A stretch of DNA of 40,549 nt, taken from assembly GCA_020844795.1 (NCBI GenBank), contig CP086218.1:1028982-1069530 (forward strand), given 5' to 3'. Source of the stretch: Methanothrix sp. Lineage in GTDB: Archaea; Halobacteriota; Methanosarcinia; Methanotrichales; Methanotrichaceae. Of this stretch, positions 1 through 9,672 are shown one piece after another. The notes beneath the pieces were generated by a model. The model did no database searches. It was given only the letters and a program-made list of their open reading frames with translations, and was not told the DNA's origin. Both the position numbers and the translations under genes were made by a program. Positions within the stretch are counted from its first letter, which is position 1, and every line of letters begins with the position of its first letter.

Positions 1-290
1 CCCTCCTGATCGAGGCTTCGTAGGTAGACGCCGAGGAGGCAGACGGCGTCATCGGGGCCTATCTGGTCGAAGAGGTCGCAGGGAGTTCCCCGGTAGCAGG
101 GGAGGTGGTGGATGGTGCAGACCGCCTCGTCTCCCAAGAATGAGAGGTGGGGACACCTCTCTTTCGCCGGCTTTCTTAGTGCCGGCGCAGGGTCGTCGGG
201 ATCGACGGTCCCATCGGGACGTATCGATCCCGGGTCAATTATCATCACGTCGAGGTTCAGGCAGCACAGGCCGCACCGGATGCATATCAT
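1..290 (-). CDS. YkgJ-family cysteine-cluster protein, 5' part (runs off left edge)
   Basis: Reading leftward from an ATG at 290 there is an open frame without a stop to the window edge (about 96 residues seen). The N-terminus carries the CxxCxxCC cluster (CIRCGLCC, residues 3-10), followed by further cysteines in CPHLSF and CTIHHLPCYRGTPC, the spacing typical of the YkgJ/UPF0153 'zinc- or iron-chelating domain' proteins. Upstream in frame there is a stop (TAG near 352) and no other ATG, GTG or TTG before 290, so the start is well fixed, although the ribosome-binding site is weak. It lies 110 bp downstream of gyrA in the same direction. The biochemical role is unknown; metal or Fe-S binding is inferred from the cysteines. 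The C-terminal part is outside the window. Confidence 0.75.
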   Translation of the reverse strand, partial: MICIRCGLCCLNLDVMIIDPGSIRPDGTVDPDDPAPALRKPAKERCPHLSFLGDEAVCTIHHLPCYRGTPCDLFDQIGPDDAVCLLGVYLRSLDQE

Positions 291-400
291 AATATGGCCC
301 CCGGCCTCAGGGCCGGTCTTCGGCCGACGCCCGGCGATAGGACGATCCGGGGTCGGAATCTATCGTCGAGATGGGCGAGGAGCTAGGAGGAGATGGCAGC

Positions 401-2797
401 CTAATTTATCCGGGCCACCGCCGCCACCTCGTCGCCGGGCTTCAGCCGCATGATCCTTACGCCCTGGGTCGAACGCCCCTGGATCCTGATGTCGGAGGCA
501 GGGATCCTGATCATCTGCCCCTCCTTCGTCGTGATCATCAGCTCGTCATCCTCGGAGACGGTCCGGGAGGCTACAACCTCTCCCTTCTTCGATTCTATAT
601 TCTTCATCCCCTTGCCGCCCCTCCGGTGAGCTGAGTACTCCGAGAGCTCCGTCCTCTTGCCGTAACCCTGCCTGGTGACGGTGAGGAGGGAGGCCCCCGG
701 CCGGACGACGTCCATGCAGATCACCTCGTCTCCGGCCGAAAGAGAGATCCCCCGGACCCCCATCGACCCCCGGTTGCTCGGCCGGACGTCCCCTTCGTTG
801 AACCTGATCGCCTTACCGTGAGCCGTGGCCAGGATGAGATCTTGGTCGCCGCTGGTGAGCCGTGCGGCGATGAGGCCGTCGCCCCGGAGGTTGACGGCTT
901 TGATCCCTCCCTTCCTCGGGTTGCTGTAGGCCCGGATCGGGGTCTTGACGACCTGCCCCTTCGATGTCGCCATGACGATGTACCCCTCGGAGTCGAAGCT
1001 CTTTACCGGTATCGCCTCGGTGATCCTCTCGTCCGCCTCCAGCTGCAGCAAATTGACGATCGACTTGCCGCGAGCGGTCCTGCCGAAGGAGGGGACGTCG
1101 AAGACCCGGAGCCAGTGGGCTTTCCCCATGTCGGTAAAGAAGATGATGTACTCGTGGGTGGTGGCGACGAAGAGGTCGGTGACGAAGTCCTCGCTCTTCG
1201 TCTCCGCCCCCATCACCCCCATCCCGCCCCGCCTCTGCTGGCGGTAGGCGGAGAGGGGCTGCCTCTTGATGTAGCCGTCGCTTGTTATCGTCACCGCCAC
1301 CTCCTCCTCCTGGATCAGGTCCTCCAGGTCGATCTCTCCCTCCGCCTCGATGATCGCCGTCCTCCTCGGGTCGCCGTACTTTCCGACGAGCTCGGCCAGC
1401 TCCTGCTTAATGATCTTGCGAACCTCTCCCGGATCTGCGAGGATCTCCCTGAATCTGGCGATCGCCACCTCCAGGTCCATCTCCTCGGACCTGATCTTCC
1501 CCCGTTCTAGGGCGGTGAGCCTCTGGAGCCTCATATCCAGGATCGCCTTCGTCTGCTCTTCGGTGAGGTCGAAGGCGCCTGTGAGGGCCACCCTCGCCTC
1601 CGCCGGCGACTCCGCCGCCCGGATAAGCCTTATCACCTCGTCGATATTCTCGAGGGCGACGAGGAGCCCCGCCAGGATGTGGGCCCGCTTCTCCGCCCGG
1701 TCGAGGTCGAAACGGGTCCTCCTCTCGATAACCTCGGTCCGGTGGGATATGTACTCCTCCAGGATCTCCTTCAGGGGGAGGGTCACCGGCTGGCCGTCGA
1801 CGAGGACGACGTTGATGATGCTGTAAGATGTCTCCAGCTGGGTCTGGCGGTGGAGCTGGTTTAATACCACCTCCGGGTTGACCCCGGACCGGAGTTCGAC
1901 GACTAGCCTGATACCATCCCGGTCCGATTCGTCCCGCAGGTCCGAGATCCCGTCGACCCTATCCGCCTTAATCAGGTCGGCGATCGTCTCCACCACCTTC
2001 GCCTTGTTCACCTGGTAGGGGAGCTCCGCCACGATGATCTTCGGCCTCTCTCCCCGCTCGATCACCGACTTTGCCCGCAGCTTGATGATCCCCCTCCCGG
2101 TGGCATAGGCCGCCTCGATCCCGCAGCTTCCCAGGATGTAGCCGCCGGTGGGAAAGTCGGGGCCGGGGATCTCCTCCATCAGGTCTTCTAAGGTCGAATC
2201 GGGATCGTCGATCAGCCTCGTAATCGCCCCGGCGACCTCGCTCAAGTTGTGGGGGGGGACGTTCGTCGCCATCCCCACCGCGATCCCGGCAGATCCGTTG
2301 AGGAGGAGGTTTGGAAGCTTTGAAGGGAGGACCGTCGGCTCCTTTAGGGAGTCGTCGTAGTTGGGGACGAAGTCGACGGTATCCTTCTCGATCTCCGTCA
2401 GCATCTCCCCTGCTATCTCCGAGAGGCGCACCTCGGTGTACCTCATCGCCGCGGCGGGGTCGCCGTCGACGGACCCGAAGTTCCCCTGGCCGTCGATGAG
2501 GGGGTAGCGCATCGAGAAGTCCTGGGCCATCCTTACCATCGTCTCGTAGATGGCGGCGTCTCCGTGGGGGTGGTACTTACCCATCACGTCACCGACGACC
2601 CTAGCCGACTTCTTGTAAGGCTGGTCAAAGGTCATCCCCTGCTCGTACATGGCGTAGAGGATCCGGCGGTGGACCGGCTTCAGGCCGTCCCGGACGTCGG
2701 GGAGAGCCCTGCCTACGATGACGCTCATGGCGTAATCTATGTATGAGGACTTCATCTCCGAGGTAATGTCGACATCTATCTCCGTCAATCTTTTCAC
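401..2797 (-). CDS. gyrA: DNA gyrase subunit A
   Basis: 798 residues, close to the usual length. GyrA forms the DNA cleavage/religation core of gyrase (A2B2), which introduces negative supercoils with ATP. Seen: N-terminal winged-helix/tower region with the catalytic tyrosine in AAMRYTE (Tyr120), and a C-terminal beta-pinwheel region with a GyrA box QQRRGGMG at about residues 521-528, which distinguishes it from ParC. The residue equivalent to E. coli Ser83 (in HGDSA) is Ala81 (HGDAA) and the Asp87 equivalent is Glu85. The start codon is GTG, one base after the gyrB stop, so the two are translated from one message, probably coupled. Gyrase in euryarchaea is known to derive from a bacterial transfer; this copy matches neighbouring base composition, so the transfer is old. 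Confidence 0.97.
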   Translation of the reverse strand: MKRLTEIDVDITSEMKSSYIDYAMSVIVGRALPDVRDGLKPVHRRILYAMYEQGMTFDQPYKKSARVVGDVMGKYHPHGDAAIYETMVRMAQDFSMRYPLIDGQGNFGSVDGDPAAAMRYTEVRLSEIAGEMLTEIEKDTVDFVPNYDDSLKEPTVLPSKLPNLLLNGSAGIAVGMATNVPPHNLSEVAGAITRLIDDPDSTLEDLMEEIPGPDFPTGGYILGSCGIEAAYATGRGIIKLRAKSVIERGERPKIIVAELPYQVNKAKVVETIADLIKADRVDGISDLRDESDRDGIRLVVELRSGVNPEVVLNQLHRQTQLETSYSIINVVLVDGQPVTLPLKEILEEYISHRTEVIERRTRFDLDRAEKRAHILAGLLVALENIDEVIRLIRAAESPAEARVALTGAFDLTEEQTKAILDMRLQRLTALERGKIRSEEMDLEVAIARFREILADPGEVRKIIKQELAELVGKYGDPRRTAIIEAEGEIDLEDLIQEEEVAVTITSDGYIKRQPLSAYRQQRRGGMGVMGAETKSEDFVTDLFVATTHEYIIFFTDMGKAHWLRVFDVPSFGRTARGKSIVNLLQLEADERITEAIPVKSFDSEGYIVMATSKGQVVKTPIRAYSNPRKGGIKAVNLRGDGLIAARLTSGDQDLILATAHGKAIRFNEGDVRPSNRGSMGVRGISLSAGDEVICMDVVRPGASLLTVTRQGYGKRTELSEYSAHRRGGKGMKNIESKKGEVVASRTVSEDDELMITTKEGQMIRIPASDIRIQGRSTQGVRIMRLKPGDEVAAVARIN

Positions 2798-2798
2798 C

Positions 2799-4715
<1,917 letters not shown>

Positions 4716-4747
4716 TTACATAAATAACCCACAATCAAATTATCGCA

Positions 4748-4757
4748 TTATATATAA
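4748..4757 (-). promoter_or_regulatory. TATA box of gyrBA
   Basis: On the minus strand this reads TTATATATAA within a strongly AT-rich stretch (about 4700-4830). An archaeal transcript would begin about 25 bp downstream, near 4723-4728, giving a leader of about 25-30 nt before the TTG start at 4697. The rest of the gap up to 5013 holds no gene that I can support; 4850-5010 is GC-rich with small inverted repeats only. Confidence 0.6.
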
Positions 4758-5013
4758 CTGTTTGCACGAAATAATCGCCAACCAGCAGCTGCGAGATTTT
4801 GATTCTACATATTTTATTCTAATATTATTTTGTCAGGCGCTCTCTGAAGCCGGAGGGGACGGACCGCCCCCTCGACCGGCAGGCAGGAAGGTATAGATTC
4901 CCCTCCGGATACTTAGCCTTAACTGGCCTTCTGGCCTTCCCTGCCGGGAATGGATCGCCCTCGTGCAAAAAGGCAGCTTGAGGTCAACCCGGAGACGGGG
5001 ACTTTAAGAGACC

Positions 5014-5406
5014 TCAGGCGGGTACGAACTTCGTCCCGTAGTAGATTATCCCCCGGTCCCCATCCCTCCCCAGGATCCTGAAGACGGGCCTGACCCTCAT
5101 CCCGATCTCAATATCTGACGGGCTGCAGATCACCTGTCCCGTCAGCCTCGGCCCCTCCGCCAGCTCTATTATGGCGAGGTTGTAGGGGGTCTGCCTCTTG
5201 AAGTCGTCGGTGGCGTTGTAGATGGTGGTGTAGGTGACGACCTTACCTTCGCCCCCGAACTTGTGATCCTCCATCCTCGCCTCCCTCCGGCATGTGGGGC
5301 AGATCGTCCGGGGGGGGAAGTAGTACTCGTCGCAGTTTTTGCAGTGGGTCCCCACCAGGTTGTACCTCTGGGGTATATGTCTCCAGAATCTCGGCACTGT
5401 GGACAA
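5014..5406 (-). CDS. DUF35 OB-fold/zinc-ribbon protein of the thiolase-HMG-CoA synthase complex
   Basis: 130 residues. N-terminal rubredoxin-like zinc ribbon with CKNC and CPTC (Cys22, 25, 36, 39) followed by an OB-fold with the characteristic GKVVTYTTIY segment. In archaea, DUF35 proteins hold acetoacetyl-CoA thiolase and HMG-CoA synthase together so that acetoacetyl-CoA passes between them through a shared CoA site; the two enzymes are encoded directly upstream here. The start codon is TTG at 5406 with GAGGTG six bases before it. That ribosome-binding site coincides with the end of the frameshift-corrected thiolase reading frame, so the genes are probably translationally coupled. Confidence 0.9.
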   Translation of the reverse strand: MSTVPRFWRHIPQRYNLVGTHCKNCDEYYFPPRTICPTCRREARMEDHKFGGEGKVVTYTTIYNATDDFKRQTPYNLAIIELAEGPRLTGQVICSPSDIEIGMRVRPVFRILGRDGDRGIIYYGTKFVPA

Positions 5407-5430
5407 CTTCTCACCTCGACATTATGTGGA

Positions 5431-6573
5431 CTATCGCCGTCCCGCCGCACCCGCCACGTTGTGGGTGAGGCCGACCTCGGCGCCCTCCACCTGCCTCTTG
5501 CCAGCCTCCCCCCGGAGCTGGAGGACCATCTCGTAGGCCTGCTTAATCCCGGTGGCGCCCACGGGATGGCCGCAGGCCTTGAGGCCACCCGACGTGTTGA
5601 CGGGGATATCTCCGCCGATGGCGGTGACCCCTTCGATGACGGCCCTCCCCCCCTCTCCCTTCTCGACGAAACCGAGATCCTCGATCGCCACGATCTCTCC
5701 TATGGTGAAGGCGTCGTGGACCTCGGCGAGGTCGACGTCCTTCACCTCTATCCCTGACATATCGAAGGCCTTCCGGGAGGCGGATACCGTGGCGTCCAGG
5801 GTCGTAATATCCCTACGGTCGTGGAGGGCGAGGGTGTCGCTCGCCTGGGCAGCCGCCAGGATCCTTATGGGTCCGTCGGAGAACTTCCTGGCCATCTCCG
5901 TCGGAGCCAGGACGACGGCAGCAGCCCCGTCGGTGATAGGCGAGCAGTCCAGGACCCGGAGGGGATCTGCGACGAGAGGAGATCGGAGGACGTCGTCGAT
6001 GGTGATCTCCATCTGGTACTGGGATATGGGGTTGTTGCAGCCGTTCTGGTGGTTCTTTACGGCGACGGCGGCGAGCTGCTCTCGGGTCGTCCCGTACCGG
6101 TGGATGTGGAGCCTCGCTATCATGGCGTAGAGGGCGGGGAAGGTCGCCCCAAAGAAGCACTCCCACTCCCGGTCGGCGGCGGCAGCGAGGGCGTCGGCGG
6201 CGACCCCTCCGGTGACGTCGGTCATCTTCTCGACCCCGGCGGCGATGACTACGTCGGAGTAGCCGCTGGCCACCGCCAGGACCCCCTGCCTCAGGGCGAG
6301 ACCCCCCGAGGCGCAGGCGGCCTCGACCCTGGTGCTGGGGACGTGGAGGCGGGAGAGGCCGGCGCAGTCGGATATCAGGGCACCTATATGCTCTTGCGAG
6401 ACGAACTGGCCGCCGCTCATATTCCCGACGTAGAGGCCGTCGATCTCCTCGCCGCTGACGTTCGCGTCCTCCAGGGCCATGATCCCGGTCTCCACCACCA
6501 GGTCCCGGAGGGAGTCGTCCCAACGCTCCCCAAACTTGGTGCAGCCAGCTCCGATAATCGATACAGATCTCAT
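5431..6573 (-). CDS. Acetyl-CoA acetyltransferase (thiolase), frameshifted near 3' end
   Basis: As read, 380 residues. It condenses two acetyl-CoA to acetoacetyl-CoA, the first step of the mevalonate pathway to archaeal isoprenoid lipids. Motifs of the archaeal/SCP2-type thiolase: nucleophilic Cys87 in [26 protein letters not shown] with catalytic His, and LTHNV near the C-terminus. The expected ending ([10 protein letters not shown]) is missing in frame, which ends [12 protein letters not shown], but appears in the next frame as [14 protein letters not shown] ending at 5411. Adding one G within 5451-5456 would restore a 387-residue protein. The gene lies four bases after HMG-CoA synthase, so they form an operon. 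It may be a real mutation or a sequencing/assembly error; the rest of the frame is intact. Confidence 0.92.
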   Translation of the reverse strand: MRSVSIIGAGCTKFGERWDDSLRDLVVETGIMALEDANVSGEEIDGLYVGNMSGGQFVSQEHIGALISDCAGLSRLHVPSTRVEAACASGGLALRQGVLAVASGYSDVVIAAGVEKMTDVTGGVAADALAAAADREWECFFGATFPALYAMIARLHIHRYGTTREQLAAVAVKNHQNGCNNPISQYQMEITIDDVLRSPLVADPLRVLDCSPITDGAAAVVLAPTEMARKFSDGPIRILAAAQASDTLALHDRRDITTLDATVSASRKAFDMSGIEVKDVDLAEVHDAFTIGEIVAIEDLGFVEKGEGGRAVIEGVTAIGGDIPVNTSGGLKACGHPVGATGIKQAYEMVLQLRGEAGKRQVEGAEVGLTHNVAGAAGRR

Positions 6574-6577
6574 GGTA

Positions 6578-7615
6578 TCACAGCCGCAGCTTTCCCTTGT
6601 GCTTTGTATAAACGGCGTAGTCGAGGTGGACTACGTCCTCGAAGTAATCCCTCACCCTGGGCGCCCGGTCCCGGATATCATCTATGCCGTCTTTTACCCT
6701 TATGCTGAAGGCGTCGCTTCCAGCGCCAGATCCGAAGCTGGCGAGGAATATCCTCTCCCCCGGGCTTGCGACGTCCAGGGTGGCGGCGAGGCCTATGAGG
6801 CTCGATCCTGAGTAGGTGTTCCCTATCCAGGGGACGACGAGCCCCGGCTCGGTCTGATCTCTTGAAAAGCCGAGCCTTTTGGCGACCCTTTCGGGGAACT
6901 TGCCGTTGGGCTGGTGGAATACGGCGTAGTCGTACTCTTCGGGGCCGGTCTCCATCTTGTCAAGCAGCCCCCGGGCGGCGGAGGTGACGTGCTTGAAGTA
7001 GCCCGGCTCCCCGGTGAACCTCCCCCCGTGCTCTGGGTAGGCCATCCCCTCCCGCCTCCAGAAGTCGGGGGTGTCGGTGGTGAAGGAGTAGAACCCCTCG
7101 ATCTCCGCCGCGAGGTCTTCGCGGCCGATGATGAAGGCAGCTCCGCCGGCGGCGGCGGTGTACTCCAGGGCGTCCCCCGGAGCACCCTGGCTGGTGTCGC
7201 TGCCTATCGCGAGGCCCAGGTCGATCAGCTCCGAGGAGACGAGGCCGATACAGGCCTGGACCGCCGCGGTCCCCGCCTTGCAGGCGAACTCGAAGTCGGC
7301 GGCCGTAAGCTCGTGGTTCACGCCTATCGCCTCCCCGACGATCGTCCCCGTCGGCTTTACCGCGTATGGGTGGCTCTCCGACCCGGCGTAGATCGCCCCG
7401 ATCCTGGCCGGATCGATGGATGCCCGCCTGACGGCGTTCCTCGACGCCTCCACGGCGATGGTCACAGCGTCCTCGTCGATGTCGGGGACCGACTTCTGGA
7501 TCACGTTGAGGCTCTTGGCCATATCCTCTCTCTCGCCCCAGACCCTGGCGATCTCCTCGGCCCGTATCCTGTACCTGGGTATGTACACTCCATAGCTTAC
7601 TATTCCCGCCGGCAT
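6578..7615 (-). CDS. Hydroxymethylglutaryl-CoA synthase
   Basis: 345 residues, the length of archaeal HMG-CoA synthases. It condenses acetyl-CoA with acetoacetyl-CoA to HMG-CoA in the mevalonate pathway. Catalytic triad visible: Glu80 ([12 protein letters not shown]), acyl-carrying Cys112 (EFACKAGT) and His234 ([11 protein letters not shown]). C-terminal [14 protein letters not shown] is the conserved glycine-rich loop. ATG at 7615 with GAGGTGAT just upstream, overlapping the stop of the regulator gene. Order regulator-HMGS-thiolase-DUF35 is the conserved archaeal arrangement. Confidence 0.95.
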   Translation of the reverse strand: MPAGIVSYGVYIPRYRIRAEEIARVWGEREDMAKSLNVIQKSVPDIDEDAVTIAVEASRNAVRRASIDPARIGAIYAGSESHPYAVKPTGTIVGEAIGVNHELTAADFEFACKAGTAAVQACIGLVSSELIDLGLAIGSDTSQGAPGDALEYTAAAGGAAFIIGREDLAAEIEGFYSFTTDTPDFWRREGMAYPEHGGRFTGEPGYFKHVTSAARGLLDKMETGPEEYDYAVFHQPNGKFPERVAKRLGFSRDQTEPGLVVPWIGNTYSGSSLIGLAATLDVASPGERIFLASFGSGAGSDAFSIRVKDGIDDIRDRAPRVRDYFEDVVHLDYAVYTKHKGKLRL

Positions 7616-7619
7616 TGCA

Positions 7620-8393
7620 TCACCTCTGATGGAGATTGGCCGCCAGATCCTCGGCCGAGATCTTGGTGGCGAGGAGGGGTATCCTCTCCAGCTCTGCGAT
7701 CCTCCTGGCGACGCCGTCCACCTCGGCAGGGTCGATCCCCTGAAGGATCACGGCACCGGGTTTGAGATGGCTGACCCTCACCGCCACCATCGGGGACCTC
7801 CCCGTGGTGACGCCGGTGAATATGAGGGCCCGGGCGGTGCTCCTGCCGTATATCCTGTGAAATTGGTCGGGAAGAAGCTCTAAAATCGCCTTCATGCTGT
7901 CGATGATAGTATAACCGTATATGGAGACGTCGGCGTCGCCGCAGACTACGCAGGCGCCGATCATATCTCCGAACTTTGAGAGCGAAAACGGCTCGATGTA
8001 TTCGCAGACGGAGCAGATCCGTCCGAAGGACCCTCCGTCGCTGAGCATGGCGCAGTAATTCCGGGCGGTCCCGCTCCCCCGAAATTCGTCGATGGCCAAG
8101 AGGGCATCGATGATCTTGCTGACGATGAGAATCCCCGGGGATCTACGTCTTCCGCTTTCGTAATCGCTTATCACGGATGGCGAGATCCCCAGGTGATTGG
8201 ACAGCTCAGTCTGGGTGACGCCGAAGTTCCTCCGCCACTTCTTCAGCGTCTCGCCGGGATTCTGCGATAAAGTGATTTCACCAGCCATCTTCTCTGCGAG
8301 AAGTCCTCGAATATCTGAGATATCCCCCCCGGCCGACATGGAGCTGAGAGGGGGCTGCTTAGAATATAAAGTTAACGAAGAGGAGTTCGTCAT
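7620..8393 (-). CDS. XRE-type helix-turn-helix transcriptional regulator of the mevalonate cluster
   Basis: 257 residues from the first ATG. HTH_3/XRE domain at about residues 49-99 ([26 protein letters not shown]). A middle segment carries two CxxC pairs (Cys127/130 and Cys148/151), a possible metal-binding ribbon; the C-terminal half is of a type found in archaeal regulators next to HMG-CoA synthase. Its stop overlaps the ribosome-binding site of HMG-CoA synthase, so it is the first gene of the operon and may regulate it (inference). The start is uncertain: a TATA-like CTTTATATTC lies inside the first 18 codons, and an in-frame ATG at 8339 (Met19) lies about 25-30 bp beyond it, which suggests a leaderless start there. 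Confidence 0.85.
   Translation of the reverse strand: MTNSSSLTLYSKQPPLSSMSAGGDISDIRGLLAEKMAGEITLSQNPGETLKKWRRNFGVTQTELSNHLGISPSVISDYESGRRRSPGILIVSKIIDALLAIDEFRGSGTARNYCAMLSDGGSFGRICSVCEYIEPFSLSKFGDMIGACVVCGDADVSIYGYTIIDSMKAILELLPDQFHRIYGRSTARALIFTGVTTGRSPMVAVRVSHLKPGAVILQGIDPAEVDGVARRIAELERIPLLATKISAEDLAANLHQR
8363..8372 (-). promoter_or_regulatory. TATA-like element for the regulator-HMGS-thiolase-DUF35 operon
   Basis: The minus strand reads CTTTATATTC here. Transcription about 25 bp downstream would start near 8340, coinciding with the in-frame ATG at 8339. This supports leaderless translation from Met19 rather than from the ATG at 8393. Confidence 0.4.
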
Positions 8394-8428
8394 ATGACGA
8401 GATAGATCGATCTCCGATAAAACAAGGA

Positions 8429-8521
8429 TGCGCCGACCGGGATTCGAACCCGGGTTTTGGGCTTGCTCCGCGATCTATGCCGCTTGGAAGGCCCAAGTCA
8501 TAACCACTAGACCATCGGCGC
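8429..8521 (-). tRNA. tRNA-Gly (anticodon UCC) with 21-nt intron
   Basis: The minus strand folds as a cloverleaf: 7-bp acceptor stem GCGCCGA/TCGGCGC, D-arm with AGTGGTTA, 5-bp anticodon stem TGGGC/GCCCA, loop C-U-UCC-A-A, 4-nt variable loop and T-arm CCGGG-TTCGAAT-CCCGG; discriminator A73, CCA not encoded. The loop is interrupted between positions 37 and 38 by an intron at 8464-8484. Exon/intron borders form a canonical bulge-helix-bulge: CUUC pairs with GGAG (4 bp), each flanked by a CAA bulge, and GCG pairs with CGC inside the intron. Exons are 8485-8521 and 8429-8463. A T-rich stretch (TTGTTTTATC) follows downstream and may end the transcript. Confidence 0.93.
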
Positions 8522-8771
8522 TCAGATCCCCCACCGCCTGGTGGAACTTAACGTTTTCGATCCGCAGGTGCGCCACCAACCCGGGGGCGGGACCCCGGCC
8601 GCGAGCCCCCTGAGAGGCTTGCCCCAGCAGAAAGGGTCGGTTGATGGCGATGGCCTTCATATCGGATATATCTCGACAAAAACGCATCCGCCGCGACGCA
8701 GGGTTAGATAGTTTGATATATCTGGGATATCTGAGAACTGCGGCGTTGACGAATTTTTTCCCGGAGGGAAA
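8522..8771. other. Gene-free divergent region between tRNA-Gly and carS
   Basis: No credible gene. The tRNA promoter probably lies at 8545-8556 (minus strand GTTAAGTT). The carS side holds an AT-rich area with GATATATCT twice (8665-8673, 8715-8723) and GATATC at 8726-8731. The second copy (TTTGATATATC) is the best TATA candidate for carS. The GC-rich part 8560-8640 shows no clear structure. Confidence 0.4.
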
Positions 8772-9323
8772 GTGATCTTGAATCTGCTTATAGTGGCGAT
8801 CTGGCTGATGCTGCCCGCTTACCTGCCCAACAACTTCGCCGCCTTCTTCGGCGGAGGAAGGCCCCTCGATTTTGGGAGAACCTTCTCCGACGGCCGCCGG
8901 ATCCTCGGCGACGGGAAGACCTTCCGGGGGACTATCATCGGCGTCCTGGGGGGGGTGGGAGTAGGCGTCGCCCTAGCGTCGATCGCTTTCTTCAGGCCTG
9001 ACCTAGACCTTCCGCAGTTCGGGTCCGGATATGAGATGATCCCCGTTCTGCTGGGCCTCTCCCTAGGGGCGATGGCGGGAGACATCGTCGCCAGCTTCTT
9101 CAAGAGGAGGATGGGGATGGAGAGGGGTGCTGCCCTCTTCCTCGTCGATCAGCTCGACTTTGTAATAGGAAGCTGGGCTCTGACCTTCCTCCTGGCCCCA
9201 GCCTGGTTCTCCGAGAACTTCACCCTTGAGGTGATGTTGATCGTGCTGATCGTAACGCCGGTCCTCCACAGGGTGACCAACATAATAGGATATAAGATGA
9301 AGGCGAAGAAGGAGCCCTGGTGA
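8772..9323 (+). CDS. carS: CDP-archaeol synthase (CTP:2,3-di-O-geranylgeranyl-sn-glycerol-1-phosphate cytidyltransferase)
   Basis: 183 residues, membrane protein of the CarS/DUF46 family. It transfers CMP from CTP to the geranylgeranylated glycerol phosphate, giving the activated precursor of archaeal phospholipids. Seen: about four to five hydrophobic segments (residues 2-20, 55-75, 85-105, 130-150, 155-172), and the family signatures [21 protein letters not shown] and FLVDQLDF (Asp-rich, probably the metal/CTP site). The start given is GTG at 8772, only three bases after GGAGGG; the in-frame TTG at 8778 has better spacing and would shorten the protein by two residues. It works downstream of the isoprenoid pathway encoded by the neighbouring mevalonate operon. 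Confidence 0.92.
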   Translation: MILNLLIVAIWLMLPAYLPNNFAAFFGGGRPLDFGRTFSDGRRILGDGKTFRGTIIGVLGGVGVGVALASIAFFRPDLDLPQFGSGYEMIPVLLGLSLGAMAGDIVASFFKRRMGMERGAALFLVDQLDFVIGSWALTFLLAPAWFSENFTLEVMLIVLIVTPVLHRVTNIIGYKMKAKKEPW

Positions 9324-9572
9324 GGGCGCCAGATCCACCCGGGGGATCGAAGGAGGACGCCGGGCGGTATCCGCCTTTATCCTGGACTTAATCATTTTTC
9401 TCGATAATATGTCGGCTGTTTATCGATAATAAACTTTCATCCTCGGCCAGATCCGTATGATAATAGCTTTTGCGTCTGTTTTTTTAATTCAAGCTATATT
9501 TCTACTTCTTCTATCCTGTCAGACCCGCAAAAACCGGAGAAAGAAACGGAAATCCGGTTCGCATTACCATTT
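9324..9572. other. AT-rich gap upstream of the mtr promoter
   Basis: No supported gene. It holds a T-run after carS (about 9392-9398, a likely terminator), a repeated TCGATAATA-like word (near 9400 and 9423), and an inverted repeat ACCGGA (9533-9538) / TCCGGT (9553-9558) about 25-45 bp upstream of the mtr TATA box, possibly a regulator site. Confidence 0.35.
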
Positions 9573-9587
9573 CGAAAGCTTTATAAG
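9573..9587 (+). promoter_or_regulatory. BRE/TATA promoter of the mtr operon
   Basis: CGAAAG (purine-rich BRE position, 9573-9578) followed by CTTTATAAG (9579-9587), a near-ideal archaeal promoter. Predicted transcription start is about 9606-9612, leaving a leader of about 60-65 nt before the mtrE ATG. This is the only strong promoter before the eight mtr genes. Confidence 0.75.
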
Positions 9588-9588
9588 T

Positions 9589-9617
9589 CCAGTAACCGAT
9601 ACTCAGTACGTTACTGG
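9589..9617 (+). promoter_or_regulatory. Perfect inverted repeat at the mtr transcription start (operator candidate)
   Basis: CCAGTAAC (9589-9596) and GTTACTGG (9610-9617) form a perfect 8-bp inverted repeat with 13 bases between the arms. It begins two bases after the TATA box and straddles the predicted transcription start, the position of a repressor operator in archaeal promoters. Function is inferred from position only. Confidence 0.5.
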
Positions 9618-9648
9618 CCAAATTTTTCATAGATTACTATGATTTGGC
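9617..9648 (+). promoter_or_regulatory. Hairpin in the mtr 5' leader
   Basis: GCCAAAT (9617-9623) pairs with ATTTGGC (9642-9648); after a TTTT bulge, CATAG (9628-9632) pairs with CTATG (9637-9641) around an ATTA loop. The structure ends 12 bases before the GGAGGAG ribosome-binding site (9661-9667). It would be present in the mtr mRNA leader and could affect stability or translation. Confidence 0.5.
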
Positions 9649-9672
9649 AAGAATGAAAAAGGAGGAGAGCAA

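Noticed and set aside
818-1510. Long open frame on the plus strand opposite gyrA
   Set aside because: GC-rich antisense shadow of gyrA; low-complexity composition, no recognisable domain, no ribosome-binding site.
5821-6708. Long plus-strand frame opposite thiolase and HMG-CoA synthase
   Set aside because: Spans the junction of two well-identified minus-strand genes; composition is Gly/Asp/Arg-rich as expected of an antisense shadow.
8475-8687. 70-residue minus-strand frame overlapping tRNA-Gly
   Set aside because: It reads into the tRNA gene and has no domain or start signal.
9457-9642. 61-residue frame with a hydrophobic N-terminus before the mtr operon
   Set aside because: It overlaps the mtr TATA box and leader dyads, has no ribosome-binding site and no homology that I recognise.
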